Assembly (NCBI GenBank): GCA_021772935.1
Contig: JAJFLA010000038.1
Location: 1 to 64,000, forward strand
Direction: 5' to 3'
Length of the DNA stretch: 64,000 bases
DNA from: Gammaproteobacteria bacterium
GTDB taxonomy: Bacteria > Pseudomonadota > Gammaproteobacteria > Xanthomonadales > SZUA-36
A model generated the notes under the pieces. That model did not search any database and had not been told where the DNA came from. It was given only the letters and a program-made list of their open reading frames with translations. The translations under genes were made by a program, and so were the position numbers. Numbering within the stretch: the stretch's first letter is position 1; each line of letters begins with the position of its first letter. This document shows, piece by piece, positions 48,328 through 57,275 of the stretch.

Positions 48328-48672
48328 TCATTCTTGCTTGAATGCCCTCAATGCAGCGTCGCAATGTTGTTTTGTGAGATAGCAGGGATTACCTATTTTT
48401 GAGCGATCATTGATGCTGATGGTCTCTTTTCCATCTATTTCTTTGGTAACCGCCAGGAGCTTTTCCGGTCTAAATGGCTGCAGATGATAGACACAGGTTT
48501 CCCACACATAATCTTCTGGCAGCTTAACGACTTGAATGCTGTCCTCACCATACCGGCAGTTGGCGTAATCAATGTACTTCGTCTCGCCGGCTTTGTATTC
48601 ACAGGCTGCCGCTGCGCTGATGTTTACTGTCAATAAACTTGCGAGGCTTATTAGCAGAGCTTTTCTGTTCAT
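48328..48672 (-). CDS. Small exported protein of unknown function
   Basis: A 114-residue protein beginning MNRKALLISLASLLTVNISAAA, a clear signal peptide, with GGAACG before the ATG at 48672. The mature part has Cys in ACEYKAGETKYIDYANCRYGE, ETCVYHL, NPCYLTKQHCDAAL, an even set that could form disulfides in the periplasm. No family recognised. It sits alone between the cold shock gene and trhA. Confidence 0.72.
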   Translation of the reverse strand: MNRKALLISLASLLTVNISAAAACEYKAGETKYIDYANCRYGEDSIQVVKLPEDYVWETCVYHLQPFRPEKLLAVTKEIDGKETISINDRSKIGNPCYLTKQHCDAALRAFKQE

Positions 48673-48907
48673 TTCCGTTCCTCCACATTCCAAACGCTTT
48701 GTTAGCATCAGGCAATTATCGTGAACCGGACGTGCAACCCTGACCTCTCAGAGCATCTTGATAGAGTTAAACACATAACAAAATATGACGTATTGACCTG
48801 TGTCAAAGAACTGATTAATGGTTCAGATTCAAATACCTGAACAGGGATAATGCGCGCTCAGCCAGGGCATACTCTGTGTTAGTCTGCCGGGCTCAAAATG
48901 TCGGCCC

Positions 48908-49567
48908 TTAAGAACCGGTCGGTTCAAAGGGTAAAACATAAAAATACACTGACACAAAATGACAAAAACTACCCATTAAAACAAACAGATGGAAGATGGC
49001 GTGATTAAATTTTACTTTTTTGATGCTATATAAAATTGCACCTGTTGTATAAGCTACACCACCTGCAAAAAGCCAGGTCAAGCCCTCTGTTGATAAGCTA
49101 CTAATCAACGGTTTTATCGCAAAAACAATAATCCACCCCATGAACACGTACATCAGGGTTGACAGAACATTGTATTTCCCGGTGAAGAACAGCTTCAAGA
49201 CTATCCCGGTGATAGCCATTGCCCAGGAAACACCGAAAATTACCCAGCCTACCGACCCATTCAGTGAGATGAGAGTGAAGGGTGTGTAGGTGCCAGCGAT
49301 GAGAACATAAATGGTTGCGTGATCTATGATCCTCAATCTGGCTCTTAGCGTTGCGTCTTTGGCACTATGGTAGAAAGTGGACGCCGCATATAAAGAAATC
49401 AAACTTGCCCCGAAAATGCTGACACTCACAATATGCCAGCCGTTACCATACAGACCTGCTCGAATGACCAAAAGCACCAAAGCCACCACACTCAAGAACA
49501 AACCGATAGCATGAGAAATGATGTTGGTTTTTTCTTCCAGAGCTGAGTAGTGTTGTGTTCCTTCCAT
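48908..49567 (-). CDS. trhA: TrhA/hemolysin III family membrane protein
   Basis: A 219-residue integral membrane protein with seven hydrophobic segments. EEKTNIISHAIG at the N-terminus and FYHSAKD in the middle are the PAQR/hemolysin III signature, with the potential metal-binding His residues. E. coli YqfA (TrhA) affects membrane energetics and fatty acid balance; real hemolysis is not implied. Three bases separate it from the dbpA stop, so it is downstream in that direction and may share its transcript. Confidence 0.9.
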   Translation of the reverse strand: MEGTQHYSALEEKTNIISHAIGLFLSVVALVLLVIRAGLYGNGWHIVSVSIFGASLISLYAASTFYHSAKDATLRARLRIIDHATIYVLIAGTYTPFTLISLNGSVGWVIFGVSWAMAITGIVLKLFFTGKYNVLSTLMYVFMGWIIVFAIKPLISSLSTEGLTWLFAGGVAYTTGAILYSIKKVKFNHAIFHLFVLMGSFCHFVSVYFYVLPFEPTGS

Positions 49568-49570
49568 ATA

Positions 49571-50956
49571 TTACTGGTTGATTTTGCGGGCCCGAATATT
49601 ACGCCCTTTGACTTTTCCATTAGCCAGATAAATGAGCGCCTGACGTAAAGCAGCGCGCTCGACGGCTACATAACTGGACCTGTCAAATATATCGATTTTT
49701 CCAATCTGAGACCCGTTCAACCCGGCATCACCTGTTAATGCACCTAAAAGATCACCAGGTCGCATTTTATTTTTCCGACCGGCATCAAGCTGGATGGTAA
49801 CCATCGGTGCTTGCAAACTAAAGTCAGGGTCACGATCCAAAGACGCGTATACATCGTAGATGCAAGGCTTTTTCTGATCCTGTTCGATTGCATTTACACG
49901 CAGCTGTTCAGATTCAGTAAATATGCTCAGCGCGATACCTGTTTCCCCTGCCCGGCCGGTACGGCCTATGCGGTGAACGTAAATTTCGGGATCACGTGGT
50001 AATTCATAATTGATCACCGCTTGCAGTAATTTGATATCTAAACCGCGCGCGGCAACATCGGTCGCCACCAATACCGAACAACTATTATTGGCGAACTGGA
50101 CCAGCACCTCATCACGCTCACGCTGTTCCAGATCACCATGGATAGCCAGCGCCTCGATACGATGGTCACGTAAAAACCGGGCGACCTCATCACATTGCTT
50201 CTTGGTATGGCAAAAAACCAATGTGGTTTCGGGTTTGTAATGCTCAAACAAGGCCAGCAAGGTGTTGTTGCGCTCGTGTTTTTTGACCTCGTAAAACAAC
50301 TGCTCGATCACACCAGGCTTGTGTTCCGCCTCCACCGTAACCGTCACTGGCTTGCGTTGAATAGAGCGACACATTTTTTTGATTGCATTAGGATATGTTG
50401 CAGAAAACATTAATGTTTGTCGACTTTTTGGTGTTTGTGAAATGATCTCGGTCATCACATCAAAAAAGCCCATGTCCAACATCCGGTCAGCCTCGTCCAG
50501 CACCAGTGTTTTCAGACCGTCGAGCTTTAAGGTCTCTTTGCGCAAATGGTCCTGAGTACGCCCTGGTGTACCCACCACGATGTGTGCCCCGTGTTCCAGC
50601 GACCCCCTTTGCGGTCCAAATGGTTTACCGCCACACAACAAGACCAGCTTGATGTTGGCTGTACTGCGGGCCAACCTGCGGAGTTCTTTGCCGACCTGGT
50701 CGGCGAGCTCGCGGGTTGGACACAAAACCAATGCCTGCACACCAAAAAAGCGTGGATTAATCTGCTCTAACAAACCAATGCCAAAAGCCGCTGTTTTCCC
50801 GCTACCTGTTTTTGCCTGGACAATCAGATCAGTGCCCTTCAAAACATGTGGCAGGCTTAGTGCCTGAACCGGTGTCATTTTTTTGTAGCCCAGGGAATCC
50901 AGGTTCGCAATTTGTTCGCGGGATATGGGGAGCGTTGAAAAACTGGTGTTAGCCAT
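49571..50956 (-). CDS. dbpA: ATP-dependent RNA helicase DbpA
   Basis: A 461-residue DEAD-box helicase specific for 23S rRNA. AKTGSGKT (motif I), LDEADRMLDMGF (II, canonical), FSATYP (III) and HRIGRTGRAGE (VI) are present. The C-terminal RNA-binding domain (TIQLDAGRKNKMRPGDLLGALTGDAGL) is the DbpA domain that recognises hairpin 92 of 23S rRNA. Length matches E. coli DbpA. It precedes yaiI-like and trhA genes, with 5 and 3 base gaps, so these probably form one unit. Confidence 0.95.
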   Translation of the reverse strand: MANTSFSTLPISREQIANLDSLGYKKMTPVQALSLPHVLKGTDLIVQAKTGSGKTAAFGIGLLEQINPRFFGVQALVLCPTRELADQVGKELRRLARSTANIKLVLLCGGKPFGPQRGSLEHGAHIVVGTPGRTQDHLRKETLKLDGLKTLVLDEADRMLDMGFFDVMTEIISQTPKSRQTLMFSATYPNAIKKMCRSIQRKPVTVTVEAEHKPGVIEQLFYEVKKHERNNTLLALFEHYKPETTLVFCHTKKQCDEVARFLRDHRIEALAIHGDLEQRERDEVLVQFANNSCSVLVATDVAARGLDIKLLQAVINYELPRDPEIYVHRIGRTGRAGETGIALSIFTESEQLRVNAIEQDQKKPCIYDVYASLDRDPDFSLQAPMVTIQLDAGRKNKMRPGDLLGALTGDAGLNGSQIGKIDIFDRSSYVAVERAALRQALIYLANGKVKGRNIRARKINQ

Positions 50957-50961
50957 CAGAG

Positions 50962-51417
50962 TTATACCTTGCCAGCGTGTCTGGCGAGTAGTCTATCCAG
51001 GTGATCCGCAAAAGTTTTACGGTCGTTTTGGCTTAAGGCCGGTGGCCCACCTGTATCTATTCCGCTGCCGCGTAAGGTATCCATAAAATCTCGAATATTC
51101 AGACGTGCCCTAATATTTTCAGCGGTGTACATTTCCCCACGAGGGTTAAGGGCATAGCCACCTTTTTCAATCACATCAGCCGCCAACGGAATATCACCTG
51201 TGATGACAAGATCACCGGCATCCAGTCTTTTCACAATCTCATTGTCGGCCACATCAAAGCCGGATGCCACTTGAACAAAGCTGATGAAGCGCGACGGTGG
51301 TATGCGTACGGGCTGATTCGCGACCAATGTCAACTCTACGCCAGTGCGTTCAGCCGCCTTAAACAGGATTTCCTTGATCACAACAGGACACGCATCCGCA
51401 TCCACCCAAATCTTCAA
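50962..51417 (-). CDS. yaiI: YaiI/YqxD family (DUF188) protein
   Basis: A 151-residue protein with the DUF188 hallmark [15 protein letters not shown] at the start and [23 protein letters not shown] in the middle, an NYN/PIN-like nuclease fold family. The start is a TTG that overlaps the previous gene's stop as TTGA, implying translational coupling. Function uncertain; Asp residues in DADACP and TGDIPLA could bind metal. Gene symbol by similarity to E. coli yaiI. Confidence 0.9.
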   Translation of the reverse strand: MKIWVDADACPVVIKEILFKAAERTGVELTLVANQPVRIPPSRFISFVQVASGFDVADNEIVKRLDAGDLVITGDIPLAADVIEKGGYALNPRGEMYTAENIRARLNIRDFMDTLRGSGIDTGGPPALSQNDRKTFADHLDRLLARHAGKV

Positions 51418-51818
51418 CGCCCTGACCTTTTGGCGGCGGCCTTGAGCCCGGCTGCCATCTCCTGGTGAACGATATTGATGGCCTTTAACGGGCGTATCAT
51501 GACCTTGAAATCGGTAATCTTGCCTTCATCATCCCAGCTGATCATATCCACACCGTTAACGGCGACACCCTGTATTTCTACATTAAACTCCAGCACCGCA
51601 TCATGTTCATTGACCCACTCACGCACATAACAAAAGGTATCATTGCCAAACACATTAAGCGCTACCTGTAGATACAGCAACGTGATTGCTTTCCCCGGCT
51701 GAGGGCTATGGACCACTGGAGAGTGGAACACTACGTCATCAGCAAGAATCTCTTTAAGAGCTTGCAGGTCTTTTGTTTGAACAATCTGATGCCAGGCATT
51801 AATCGTTTTATTGCTCAT
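51414..51818 (-). CDS. NTF2-like (SnoaL-type) small protein
   Basis: A 134-residue protein with the alpha+beta cone of the NTF2-like/SnoaL superfamily: [28 protein letters not shown] at the start, and [33 protein letters not shown] later. The ATG at 51818 has GGAG upstream. It overlaps yaiI by four bases. Such folds serve many roles (isomerase, hydrolase, binding), and catalytic residues cannot be assigned. Confidence 0.85.
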   Translation of the reverse strand: MSNKTINAWHQIVQTKDLQALKEILADDVVFHSPVVHSPQPGKAITLLYLQVALNVFGNDTFCYVREWVNEHDAVLEFNVEIQGVAVNGVDMISWDDEGKITDFKVMIRPLKAINIVHQEMAAGLKAAAKRSGR

Positions 51819-51863
51819 TAAACACACTCCTGGTTATGAGGTTGTGCCGCCAACACAGCATTT

Positions 51864-52478
51864 CTACATCCCATTCAAATAATAATGCCAAAGCATCCTT
51901 GCAGCTGTTGCGCGGTGAGGACACCAGGCTTTCGCAATATTGCTCAGCTCCGGCTGTGTTGGTCTTGCCGGCAGTCGCTTCAGGTTCTTTATGGCCGTAG
52001 CCAAGGCAATATCGCCAACCGGCCAGACATCGGGTCGACGCAATGCCATCAGCAAGTATATCTTGGCTGTCCACGGACCAATGCCTTTTATCGCGGTGAG
52101 TTGTTCAACCGCAGTTTCATCACTTTCTTTCGCTAGCCCTGCGAGATCGAGGTTACCCTTCTGAATTGCCTCGGCAACATTGATGAAATAGGTGGCCTTT
52201 TGTCGGGTAATGCCAAAAGATCTTAAAAAAGGAGCTCCCGCCGCAAGTACCGTTTTGTGGGTAAGGGGTTCAATATGATCAATCAAGCGATGATACATAG
52301 CGTCGGCTGAGGAAAGGGAGACCTGTTGTTCAAGAATGATGCGAACCAGGGTGACAAAACCCGGCTTTCTCGACCACAAGGGCGGCGTACCGTGATCTGC
52401 CAGTATTCGAGCCATGTCTTTATCCAATAACGCGACTGAATTTGACGCTTCAGCCAAACGTTCCTGGTTAAGAATCAT
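51864..52478 (-). CDS. DNA-3-methyladenine glycosylase II (AlkA-like)
   Basis: A 204-residue HhH-GPD superfamily DNA glycosylase that removes alkylated bases. The helix-hairpin-helix is LTAIKGIGPWTAKIYL (about 127-142), and the catalytic Asp156 lies in VWPVGDIAL. It lacks the N-terminal domain of E. coli AlkA, as do the short bacterial forms. Its ATG overlaps the stop of the PLP dehydratase gene by four bases. Alkylation repair assignment is firm at family level. Confidence 0.92.
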   Translation of the reverse strand: MILNQERLAEASNSVALLDKDMARILADHGTPPLWSRKPGFVTLVRIILEQQVSLSSADAMYHRLIDHIEPLTHKTVLAAGAPFLRSFGITRQKATYFINVAEAIQKGNLDLAGLAKESDETAVEQLTAIKGIGPWTAKIYLLMALRRPDVWPVGDIALATAIKNLKRLPARPTQPELSNIAKAWCPHRATAARMLWHYYLNGM

Positions 52479-53440
52479 TGAGCTTTCAGCACATCGGCAA
52501 ATACATCCTGATCGATATTGCCACCCGAAGCGATCACGGCAACTTTGTGACCGGCAATCTGTGGCGCCTCCTGCACCGCAGCTGCCAGTGCCGCTGCACC
52601 CGCACCTTCACAGACGTTATGCGTATATTCGAACATCATTCGCATCGCGGCTGATACTTCCTCATCACTCACCTGAACAATTCGATCAACCCCTTGCAAT
52701 ATCAACTCGAGTGCGGCCGGCTCTGGAACCCGACAGGCCATACCATCAGAAAGTTGGGTCGTTACCGGGGATTCGACTGGACGGCGGGCGCGGAACGACT
52801 TTGCATAAGCATTGGCATGGGCCGATACAACACCAACTACTTTGGTTTTCAGGTTTAAGGCATCCCGCGCCGCCAGCATTCCACAAATACCGGAGCCCAA
52901 ACCGATGGGCACATAAACAACATCAATATCTTTAACCGCCTGCAATAATTCCAGACTGTAAGTGGCCACGCCTGCTACCAGCAAGGGGTGAAATGAAGGC
53001 ACCAGATGTAGCGACTGTTCCTTGGCCAGGGTTTGGGCAAACTCCCGTGCAGTCTGAAATTCGTCGCCGTCTTCGATCAGCTTTACACCAAGCGCCCGCA
53101 TGGCAGCATTTTTCTCAACACTGTTGCCATGAGGCACAACAATCGTGGCTGGAATGCCGTAACGACGGGCGGCAAAACCAACCGACTGACCATGGTTTCC
53201 ACGCGTGGCACCAATCACGCCCGCTGGTAAGGGCTCAGACTGTGCCAGATGAGCGAAATAAACCAGTCCACCGCGGATTTTGAAAGCACCCACTGGGCTG
53301 TGGTTTTCGTGCTTAACCCATACCTCGGTGCCCAGACGCTCACATAGCAGTGGCCAGCGGTACTGTGGCGTTGCCTGCATGTCCGAGTAGACAATTCGGG
53401 ATGCCGACAGGATGTCATCAAGTGTAAGCTGCATCGCCAT
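52475..53440 (-). CDS. PLP-dependent threonine dehydratase family protein
   Basis: A 321-residue fold-type II PLP enzyme. The Schiff-base lysine is Lys54 in HENHSPVGAFKIRGG, the phosphate loop is GLGSGICG, and the cofactor-ring contact is ASGGNID. There is no ACT regulatory domain, so it is a short threonine/serine dehydratase or a EutB-like hydroxyectoine-utilisation dehydratase. AGVATYSLELL and TRGNHGQSVGFAARRYG fit either. It is coupled to the glycosylase gene by overlap; no ectoine genes are near, so the substrate remains open. Confidence 0.9.
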   Translation of the reverse strand: MAMQLTLDDILSASRIVYSDMQATPQYRWPLLCERLGTEVWVKHENHSPVGAFKIRGGLVYFAHLAQSEPLPAGVIGATRGNHGQSVGFAARRYGIPATIVVPHGNSVEKNAAMRALGVKLIEDGDEFQTAREFAQTLAKEQSLHLVPSFHPLLVAGVATYSLELLQAVKDIDVVYVPIGLGSGICGMLAARDALNLKTKVVGVVSAHANAYAKSFRARRPVESPVTTQLSDGMACRVPEPAALELILQGVDRIVQVSDEEVSAAMRMMFEYTHNVCEGAGAAALAAAVQEAPQIAGHKVAVIASGGNIDQDVFADVLKAQ

Positions 53441-53455
53441 ACCCTATTGTTGAGG

Positions 53456-53980
53456 TCATGTTGTGGGTTCTTTGCTATGCCGGTAGATGTGTGCAATTTG
53501 CCCTCTAAACTCAAGCTCTTTTTCAAACTTCGCACCGATGGCGAGAGCGAGCTTGATGGACGGTTCATTTTCCGAAAAAATAAGGCTGATCAATGATGTT
53601 TCCGGCATAAAATCAGCGGCAATTTTTTTCACTGCACGGGCCGCTTCACTGGCATAGCCGTGGCCCCAATAAGCATGGGAAATCGCCCACTTGATTTCCG
53701 GTTCAGGCCAGTCATTGGGATACCATAAACCTACCGGTCCCATGACTTTCCCGGTGGCTTTGTCTTCAAGCGCATACGGACCATAACCCCGAAGCTGCCA
53801 ATGCCCGATCATTGTAGCCATGGTGCGCCAGCTTTCACCCTCTGTCAGAGTTCGTTGAATCGTATATTGGGTACATTTCGGATCAGAATATAACTGATGT
53901 AAATCGAGCCAATCGTCTTCTTTGAAAGTACGCAAAATCAAGCGTTCGGTTTCTGCTGTTTCAGGTATCAGGTAGTTCAT
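53456..53980 (-). CDS. GNAT acetyltransferase, RimJ/RimL-like
   Basis: A 174-residue N-acetyltransferase. ETERLILRTFKEDDWLDLHQL is the usual start of RimJ/RimL-like GNATs; EIKWAISHAYWGHGYASEAARAV is the acetyl-CoA-binding motif A. It lies 15 bases before the dehydratase gene on the same strand and may be the first gene of that unit. Target (protein N-terminus, antibiotic or metabolite) cannot be read. Confidence 0.9.
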   Translation of the reverse strand: MNYLIPETAETERLILRTFKEDDWLDLHQLYSDPKCTQYTIQRTLTEGESWRTMATMIGHWQLRGYGPYALEDKATGKVMGPVGLWYPNDWPEPEIKWAISHAYWGHGYASEAARAVKKIAADFMPETSLISLIFSENEPSIKLALAIGAKFEKELEFRGQIAHIYRHSKEPTT

Positions 53981-54037
53981 CTTGATGCTTAAGCAAGGTC
54001 TGATGATAACCTGGATATATCACTGTCACGCATCCAG

Positions 54038-54499
54038 TCAGTCTCGGTACTTTAGTTGCATGCCTTTTAAAAAATTACGCAAAACCTGGTCTTTACATTC
54101 GCGGTAGTGTTTGTGGCCCGGTTTGCGGAAAAACGCGCTCAACTCGTGTTTACTAATACGAAAATCAGCCTGATTAACCAGAGTCAGCACATCATCAGCC
54201 TGCAGGTTGAGTGCAATCTTCAGTTTTCTGAAAATAATATTGTTGGATAAACTGGTTTCCGGCGGTGCTTGTGGCCCGTCCTTTTTACCCCGTTTATCAA
54301 TGATCAGACCATTCAAAAAAACTGCAAATTGCTGATCACTCACCTTCTGATAGTCAGGGTCATCTTCCTTTTTCAGCCATTCACTGATTTGTGCGCGTGT
54401 TACCTCAGACCCAGCCAATGCAAAGACAGACATCATCTTTGAATCATCCAGGTTAAAGGTGTAGCGAATACGGCGCAAAACATCGTTATTTGTCATCAT
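54038..54499 (-). CDS. yehS: DUF1456 family protein (YehS-like)
   Basis: A 153-residue protein made of two tandem DUF1456 units: NNDVLRRIRYTFNLDDSKMMSVFALAG and NNIIFRKLKIALNLQADDVLTLVNQAD, each followed by an ISxxEWLKK/ISKHELSAFFRK helix. This is the E. coli YehS architecture. No function is established for the family; the repeat may bind nucleic acid, which is speculation. It follows the S4 gene closely. Confidence 0.93.
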   Translation of the reverse strand: MMTNNDVLRRIRYTFNLDDSKMMSVFALAGSEVTRAQISEWLKKEDDPDYQKVSDQQFAVFLNGLIIDKRGKKDGPQAPPETSLSNNIIFRKLKIALNLQADDVLTLVNQADFRISKHELSAFFRKPGHKHYRECKDQVLRNFLKGMQLKYRD

Positions 54500-54520
54500 G
54501 TACTTCCAATTTGTTGCAGA

Positions 54521-54733
54521 TCACTTGAGTTGTATGCGGATGATTTCCGGACCAAACTCAATGATATCGCCTGAAATAATCTTCTTTCGTTTCCGGGTTT
54601 CTATTTGACCGTTGAGCAACACTTCACCATCAGCGATGACAAGCTTTGCTTCACCACCACTGGCAACCATGCCTTCAAATTTGAGGATTTTATACAGCTC
54701 AACGGGCTCTTTTGTAACCTCAACGACTCTCAT
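54521..54733 (-). CDS. S4-domain RNA-binding protein (YbcJ-like)
   Basis: A 70-residue S4 domain. VELYKILKFEGMVASGGEAKLVIADGEV with LNGQIETRKRKKI resembles E. coli YbcJ along its length. The ATG at 54733 gives that size; a longer frame begins at a GTG (54799). S4 domains bind structured RNA, often in ribosomes. It is probably co-transcribed with the YehS-like gene 21 bases downstream. Confidence 0.92.
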   Translation of the reverse strand: MRVVEVTKEPVELYKILKFEGMVASGGEAKLVIADGEVLLNGQIETRKRKKIISGDIIEFGPEIIRIQLK

Positions 54734-54841
54734 TAGCGCTTCATCATGGGGGTGGTGCTCAAAGGATACTGTAATAGCTGTCTTTTCGCGCGTGCCCACC
54801 CACTTTTATTGTCAGCCGCAGGCTCGCGCTGCAGAACGCGG

Positions 54842-55225
54842 TTATGCACTTCGCCTGGCGGTCACTTCGATTTCCAGCTTCATATTTTCATCGAGCAGAC
54901 CTGCAATAAACATGGTTGCGGCAGGCCTGGCATTACCCAGGTATTTTTTGAACATCGGCCAACACGGTTCAAAATCTTGTTTGTTCGGGAAAATGTAGTG
55001 AACGCGCACGACCTCGTCCAAGCTGCTGCCAGCTTGCATGAGTGCTGATTCAATATTTTTAAAACACTGCTCTGCTTGCTCAACTGGATCGCTTGATATG
55101 GTCATGGTTTGATAATCAAATCCAGTGGTGCCGGAGACAAAAACATAATCCTTATCTACAACGGCTCGGGAATAGCTAAACTTTTCTTCGAATTCAGATC
55201 CACTCAAAATATGTTTACGTTTCAT
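54842..55225 (-). CDS. RidA family (YjgF/YER057c/UK114) protein
   Basis: A 127-residue RidA-like protein. YVFVSGTTGFDYQTM, SLDEVVRVHYIFPNKQDF and the ATMFIAGLLDENMKLEIEVTARR ending match the family, which deaminates reactive enamine/imine intermediates such as those from threonine dehydratase. The catalytic Arg of classical RidA would fall in NARPAATMFI. The ATG at 55225 is used; the same frame continues upstream into the methyltransferase-like remnant. A PLP dehydratase lies nearby, but separated by other genes. Confidence 0.9.
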   Translation of the reverse strand: MKRKHILSGSEFEEKFSYSRAVVDKDYVFVSGTTGFDYQTMTISSDPVEQAEQCFKNIESALMQAGSSLDEVVRVHYIFPNKQDFEPCWPMFKKYLGNARPAATMFIAGLLDENMKLEIEVTARRSA

Positions 55226-55501
55226 CTTTGCTCTCTTAATGCTCAAGGAGCCTCTGATTGTATAAATCAGTATGCCACCCGGGTTTAAAGCGCTACATAG
55301 TTTCTTCACGTTCTTTACAAACTGAAGCACTCGTTGGTGCTGCGCAATTCCGTTATCTCGATTGAAATCATCACCATCCCAATTAGGTGCAATTGCGTCA
55401 TAATTTTGTGCTTGTTTCGATGGCTTTATTCTGATGTCCAGGGAATGAGATGGGTAGTGGCGCTGCAAGCTGTGTGCATCACGCAAGCACCCAGGAAACA
55501 C
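55226..55501 (-). pseudogene. Possible class I methyltransferase remnant
   Basis: The frame of the RidA gene stays open upstream and translates to a piece resembling the C-terminal half of a class I methyltransferase: YDAIAPNWDGDDFN, then a helix, then LNPGGILIYTIRGS, which matches the strand-5 region after a Gly-Gly turn. The SAM-binding half is missing. It probably is the relic of a gene or of a fusion. Low confidence because the fragment is short. Confidence 0.4.
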
Positions 55502-55547
55502 AAAACCTTTTCCCTTTGAGTTATTCGCATGTTTATAGGCCCTTTAC

Positions 55548-55913
55548 TTATATTCTATCGAGGTGGTCAACAGTTCTTTCATTCTTTTTATCACCGGTAT
55601 TTAGCACTGACTTAGGCTCAAACAGCATCACGTGAACCTCTTCGTCAGCGATGGGTAGGTGTTCAACACCTCGTGGAACGATAAAAAACTGTCCCTCATC
55701 GAGATCGATATCCCGGTCTCTCAGTTTTATTTTCAGTTTGCCCTTGATGACCATAAATAACTCATCTTCATTGTCGTGCTGATGCCAGACAAACTCACCT
55801 TTCAATTTCGCCAGCTTCACATATTGGCCGTTAAGTTCACCCACAACCTTGGGTTGCCAGTGTTCCTTGAACAGGGAAAATTTTTCTTTCAAATCGACTT
55901 TATTCACACTCAT
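55548..55913 (-). CDS. Cupin domain protein
   Basis: A 121-residue single cupin. Motif 1 is FVWHQHDNEDELFMVIKG, with His, His and Glu as likely metal ligands, and motif 2 is GQFFIVPRGVEHLPI. The small mono-cupin resembles mannose-6-phosphate isomerase-like and dioxygenase-like proteins. Start 55913 preferred over 55937. It stands alone; substrate unknown. Confidence 0.88.
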   Translation of the reverse strand: MSVNKVDLKEKFSLFKEHWQPKVVGELNGQYVKLAKLKGEFVWHQHDNEDELFMVIKGKLKIKLRDRDIDLDEGQFFIVPRGVEHLPIADEEVHVMLFEPKSVLNTGDKKNERTVDHLDRI

Positions 55914-56013
55914 TGGTCTCTGAATTAGTATCGGCATGCTTATTTATACTTAGCATGAAGTTTGATAGTCGGGCAGGACAACTAAGCCGGACATTTTACC
56001 GATGTCGTTACCG

Positions 56014-56691
56014 CTATTGTCTGTGTTCTATATCTGTTTCAACAACCGCATATGCTCTAACTGGAAAGGAGCCGAATTTGTGTACCTTGACGGGCGCCGC
56101 ATTGAAAATAAAACCAGAATCTGGCAGCACTGCCAAACCACACAAATGCTCAACAATGGGAATGTTGGCACCCAGAAGTATCGAATGTACAGGACGTTCC
56201 AGATCACGGGTGTCATCGATATTCAGTGAGTCGATACCGACCAGCAAGGCACCGTTGTCCTTGAGATATTGTGCCGCCTCTTGTGTCAAATAAGGGTGGT
56301 TATTGAAATACTGTTCAGTGCCCCAGTGTTTTGACCAACCCGTTTCTACGAGAACGGCCTTTTGTGAAACATCGATGTTTTCAAACGCCTTAACGTCAAT
56401 CGCTCTGCCATTATTTACAACGCGACAAACGACGGCGCCTAACTGCGTTACTGATTCAAGCGGCATTTCAGCTAAATCCATACCGTCCGCATAACGATGA
56501 AATGGCGAGTCTATATAGGTGCCAGTGTTTGCGGGCATATCGATCTGATTGATACAGAAGCTAACACCTGGTGCATAGTGACCCGCGGATGCTTCGCGAG
56601 ACAGGAAATCGCAAATAATCGGAGCAGGTATTCCGGGATAGGTGACTTGACCGTCAACAACCGTGTGGCTTAAATCGATTAACTTCAGCAC
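56014..56691 (-). CDS. Cyclase family protein with altered metal motif
   Basis: A 225-residue cyclase-family protein (kynurenine formamidase/isatin hydrolase fold). IDLSHTVVDGQVTYPG and VLVETGWSKHWGTEQYFNNHPYL identify it. The classical HxGTHxDxPxH metal motif reads NTGTYIDSPFH here, so two of the usual His ligands are replaced by Asn and Tyr; the same variant occurs in some family members. A GTG at 56691 with AAGGA upstream is preferred over a TTG at 56712. Amide or ester hydrolysis is the likely reaction class. Confidence 0.85.
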   Translation of the reverse strand: MLKLIDLSHTVVDGQVTYPGIPAPIICDFLSREASAGHYAPGVSFCINQIDMPANTGTYIDSPFHRYADGMDLAEMPLESVTQLGAVVCRVVNNGRAIDVKAFENIDVSQKAVLVETGWSKHWGTEQYFNNHPYLTQEAAQYLKDNGALLVGIDSLNIDDTRDLERPVHSILLGANIPIVEHLCGLAVLPDSGFIFNAAPVKVHKFGSFPVRAYAVVETDIEHRQ

Positions 56692-56777
56692 CGGCTTATC
56701 CTTGAAACACAACGCTTGGTAAAGTGGTTAAGTAGGTAAATTGATGCCACGCTTTGTGAGTCTTCATGAGTTTAAAT

Positions 56778-56999
56778 TTATCTTTTCGATTTTGCGTACA
56801 CATTAGCAAAAAACATCGCAAGAAATACCAAAGCAGATCCAACGAAAATAACCGACAACCCCAGTCCGGTAAGCCGACTTACCAACATTATCGTACAAAA
56901 AGTAATGCCAAACCAAAGCCAGCCCCGACGATGATCGGTTTCCGCAACTTTATACATTACTATCGCTGCGGCGATCATAAGGTAGAACCCTGCACCCAT
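56778..56999 (-). CDS. Small two-helix membrane protein
   Basis: A 73-residue hydrophobic protein with helices at about 3-18, 27-40 and 46-66 (GLGLSVIFVGSALVFLAMFFA). The ATG has AGGA nine bases upstream. The sequence is protein-like (charged turn TDHRRGWLWFG) and it is followed by no overlapping gene. No family recognised. Such proteins are frequent as accessory membrane factors; no partner can be named. Confidence 0.6.
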   Translation of the reverse strand: MGAGFYLMIAAAIVMYKVAETDHRRGWLWFGITFCTIMLVSRLTGLGLSVIFVGSALVFLAMFFANVYAKSKR

Positions 57000-57065
57000 T
57001 TTAATGTGTTCCTGACGTCTGCGAAGGTATTGACAAATTAACTCCCAAAATTACCTGGTTATTGG

Positions 57066-57275
57066 ATGAAAAATCCAACTATATATAAACGCTATCGTTC
57101 CCCATCCGAAATTATCCATTATGCTGTTTGGCTTTACTACAGGTTTAATCTCTGTTGTCAGGATATTGAAGATTTACTCTCTGAACGGGGGAAGCGTAAA
57201 TTTAAGTCCACGCAACAAGCTCAGCGTTTCCTGGGTGCTCACGCCGCGGTGAGTCTGCGTCTACGCCGAGATTAA
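57066..57275 (+). pseudogene. IS6-family transposase remnant (internally deleted)
   Basis: The 69-codon frame joins the N-terminus of an IS6-family transposase (YKRYRSPSEIIHYAVWLYYRFNLCCQDIEDLLSERG, typical of the family) directly to a C-terminal piece (KFKSTQQAQRFLGAHAAV), then goes out of frame at LRLRRD. The catalytic DDE core is deleted. No intact terminal inverted repeats were recognised. It lies immediately before the G+C-rich dehydrogenase operon, so it may mark an old acquisition boundary. Confidence 0.75.

Noticed and set aside
48908..49567. Reading the hemolysin III protein as a virulence factor
   Set aside because: It is a PAQR/TrhA membrane protein common in harmless bacteria.
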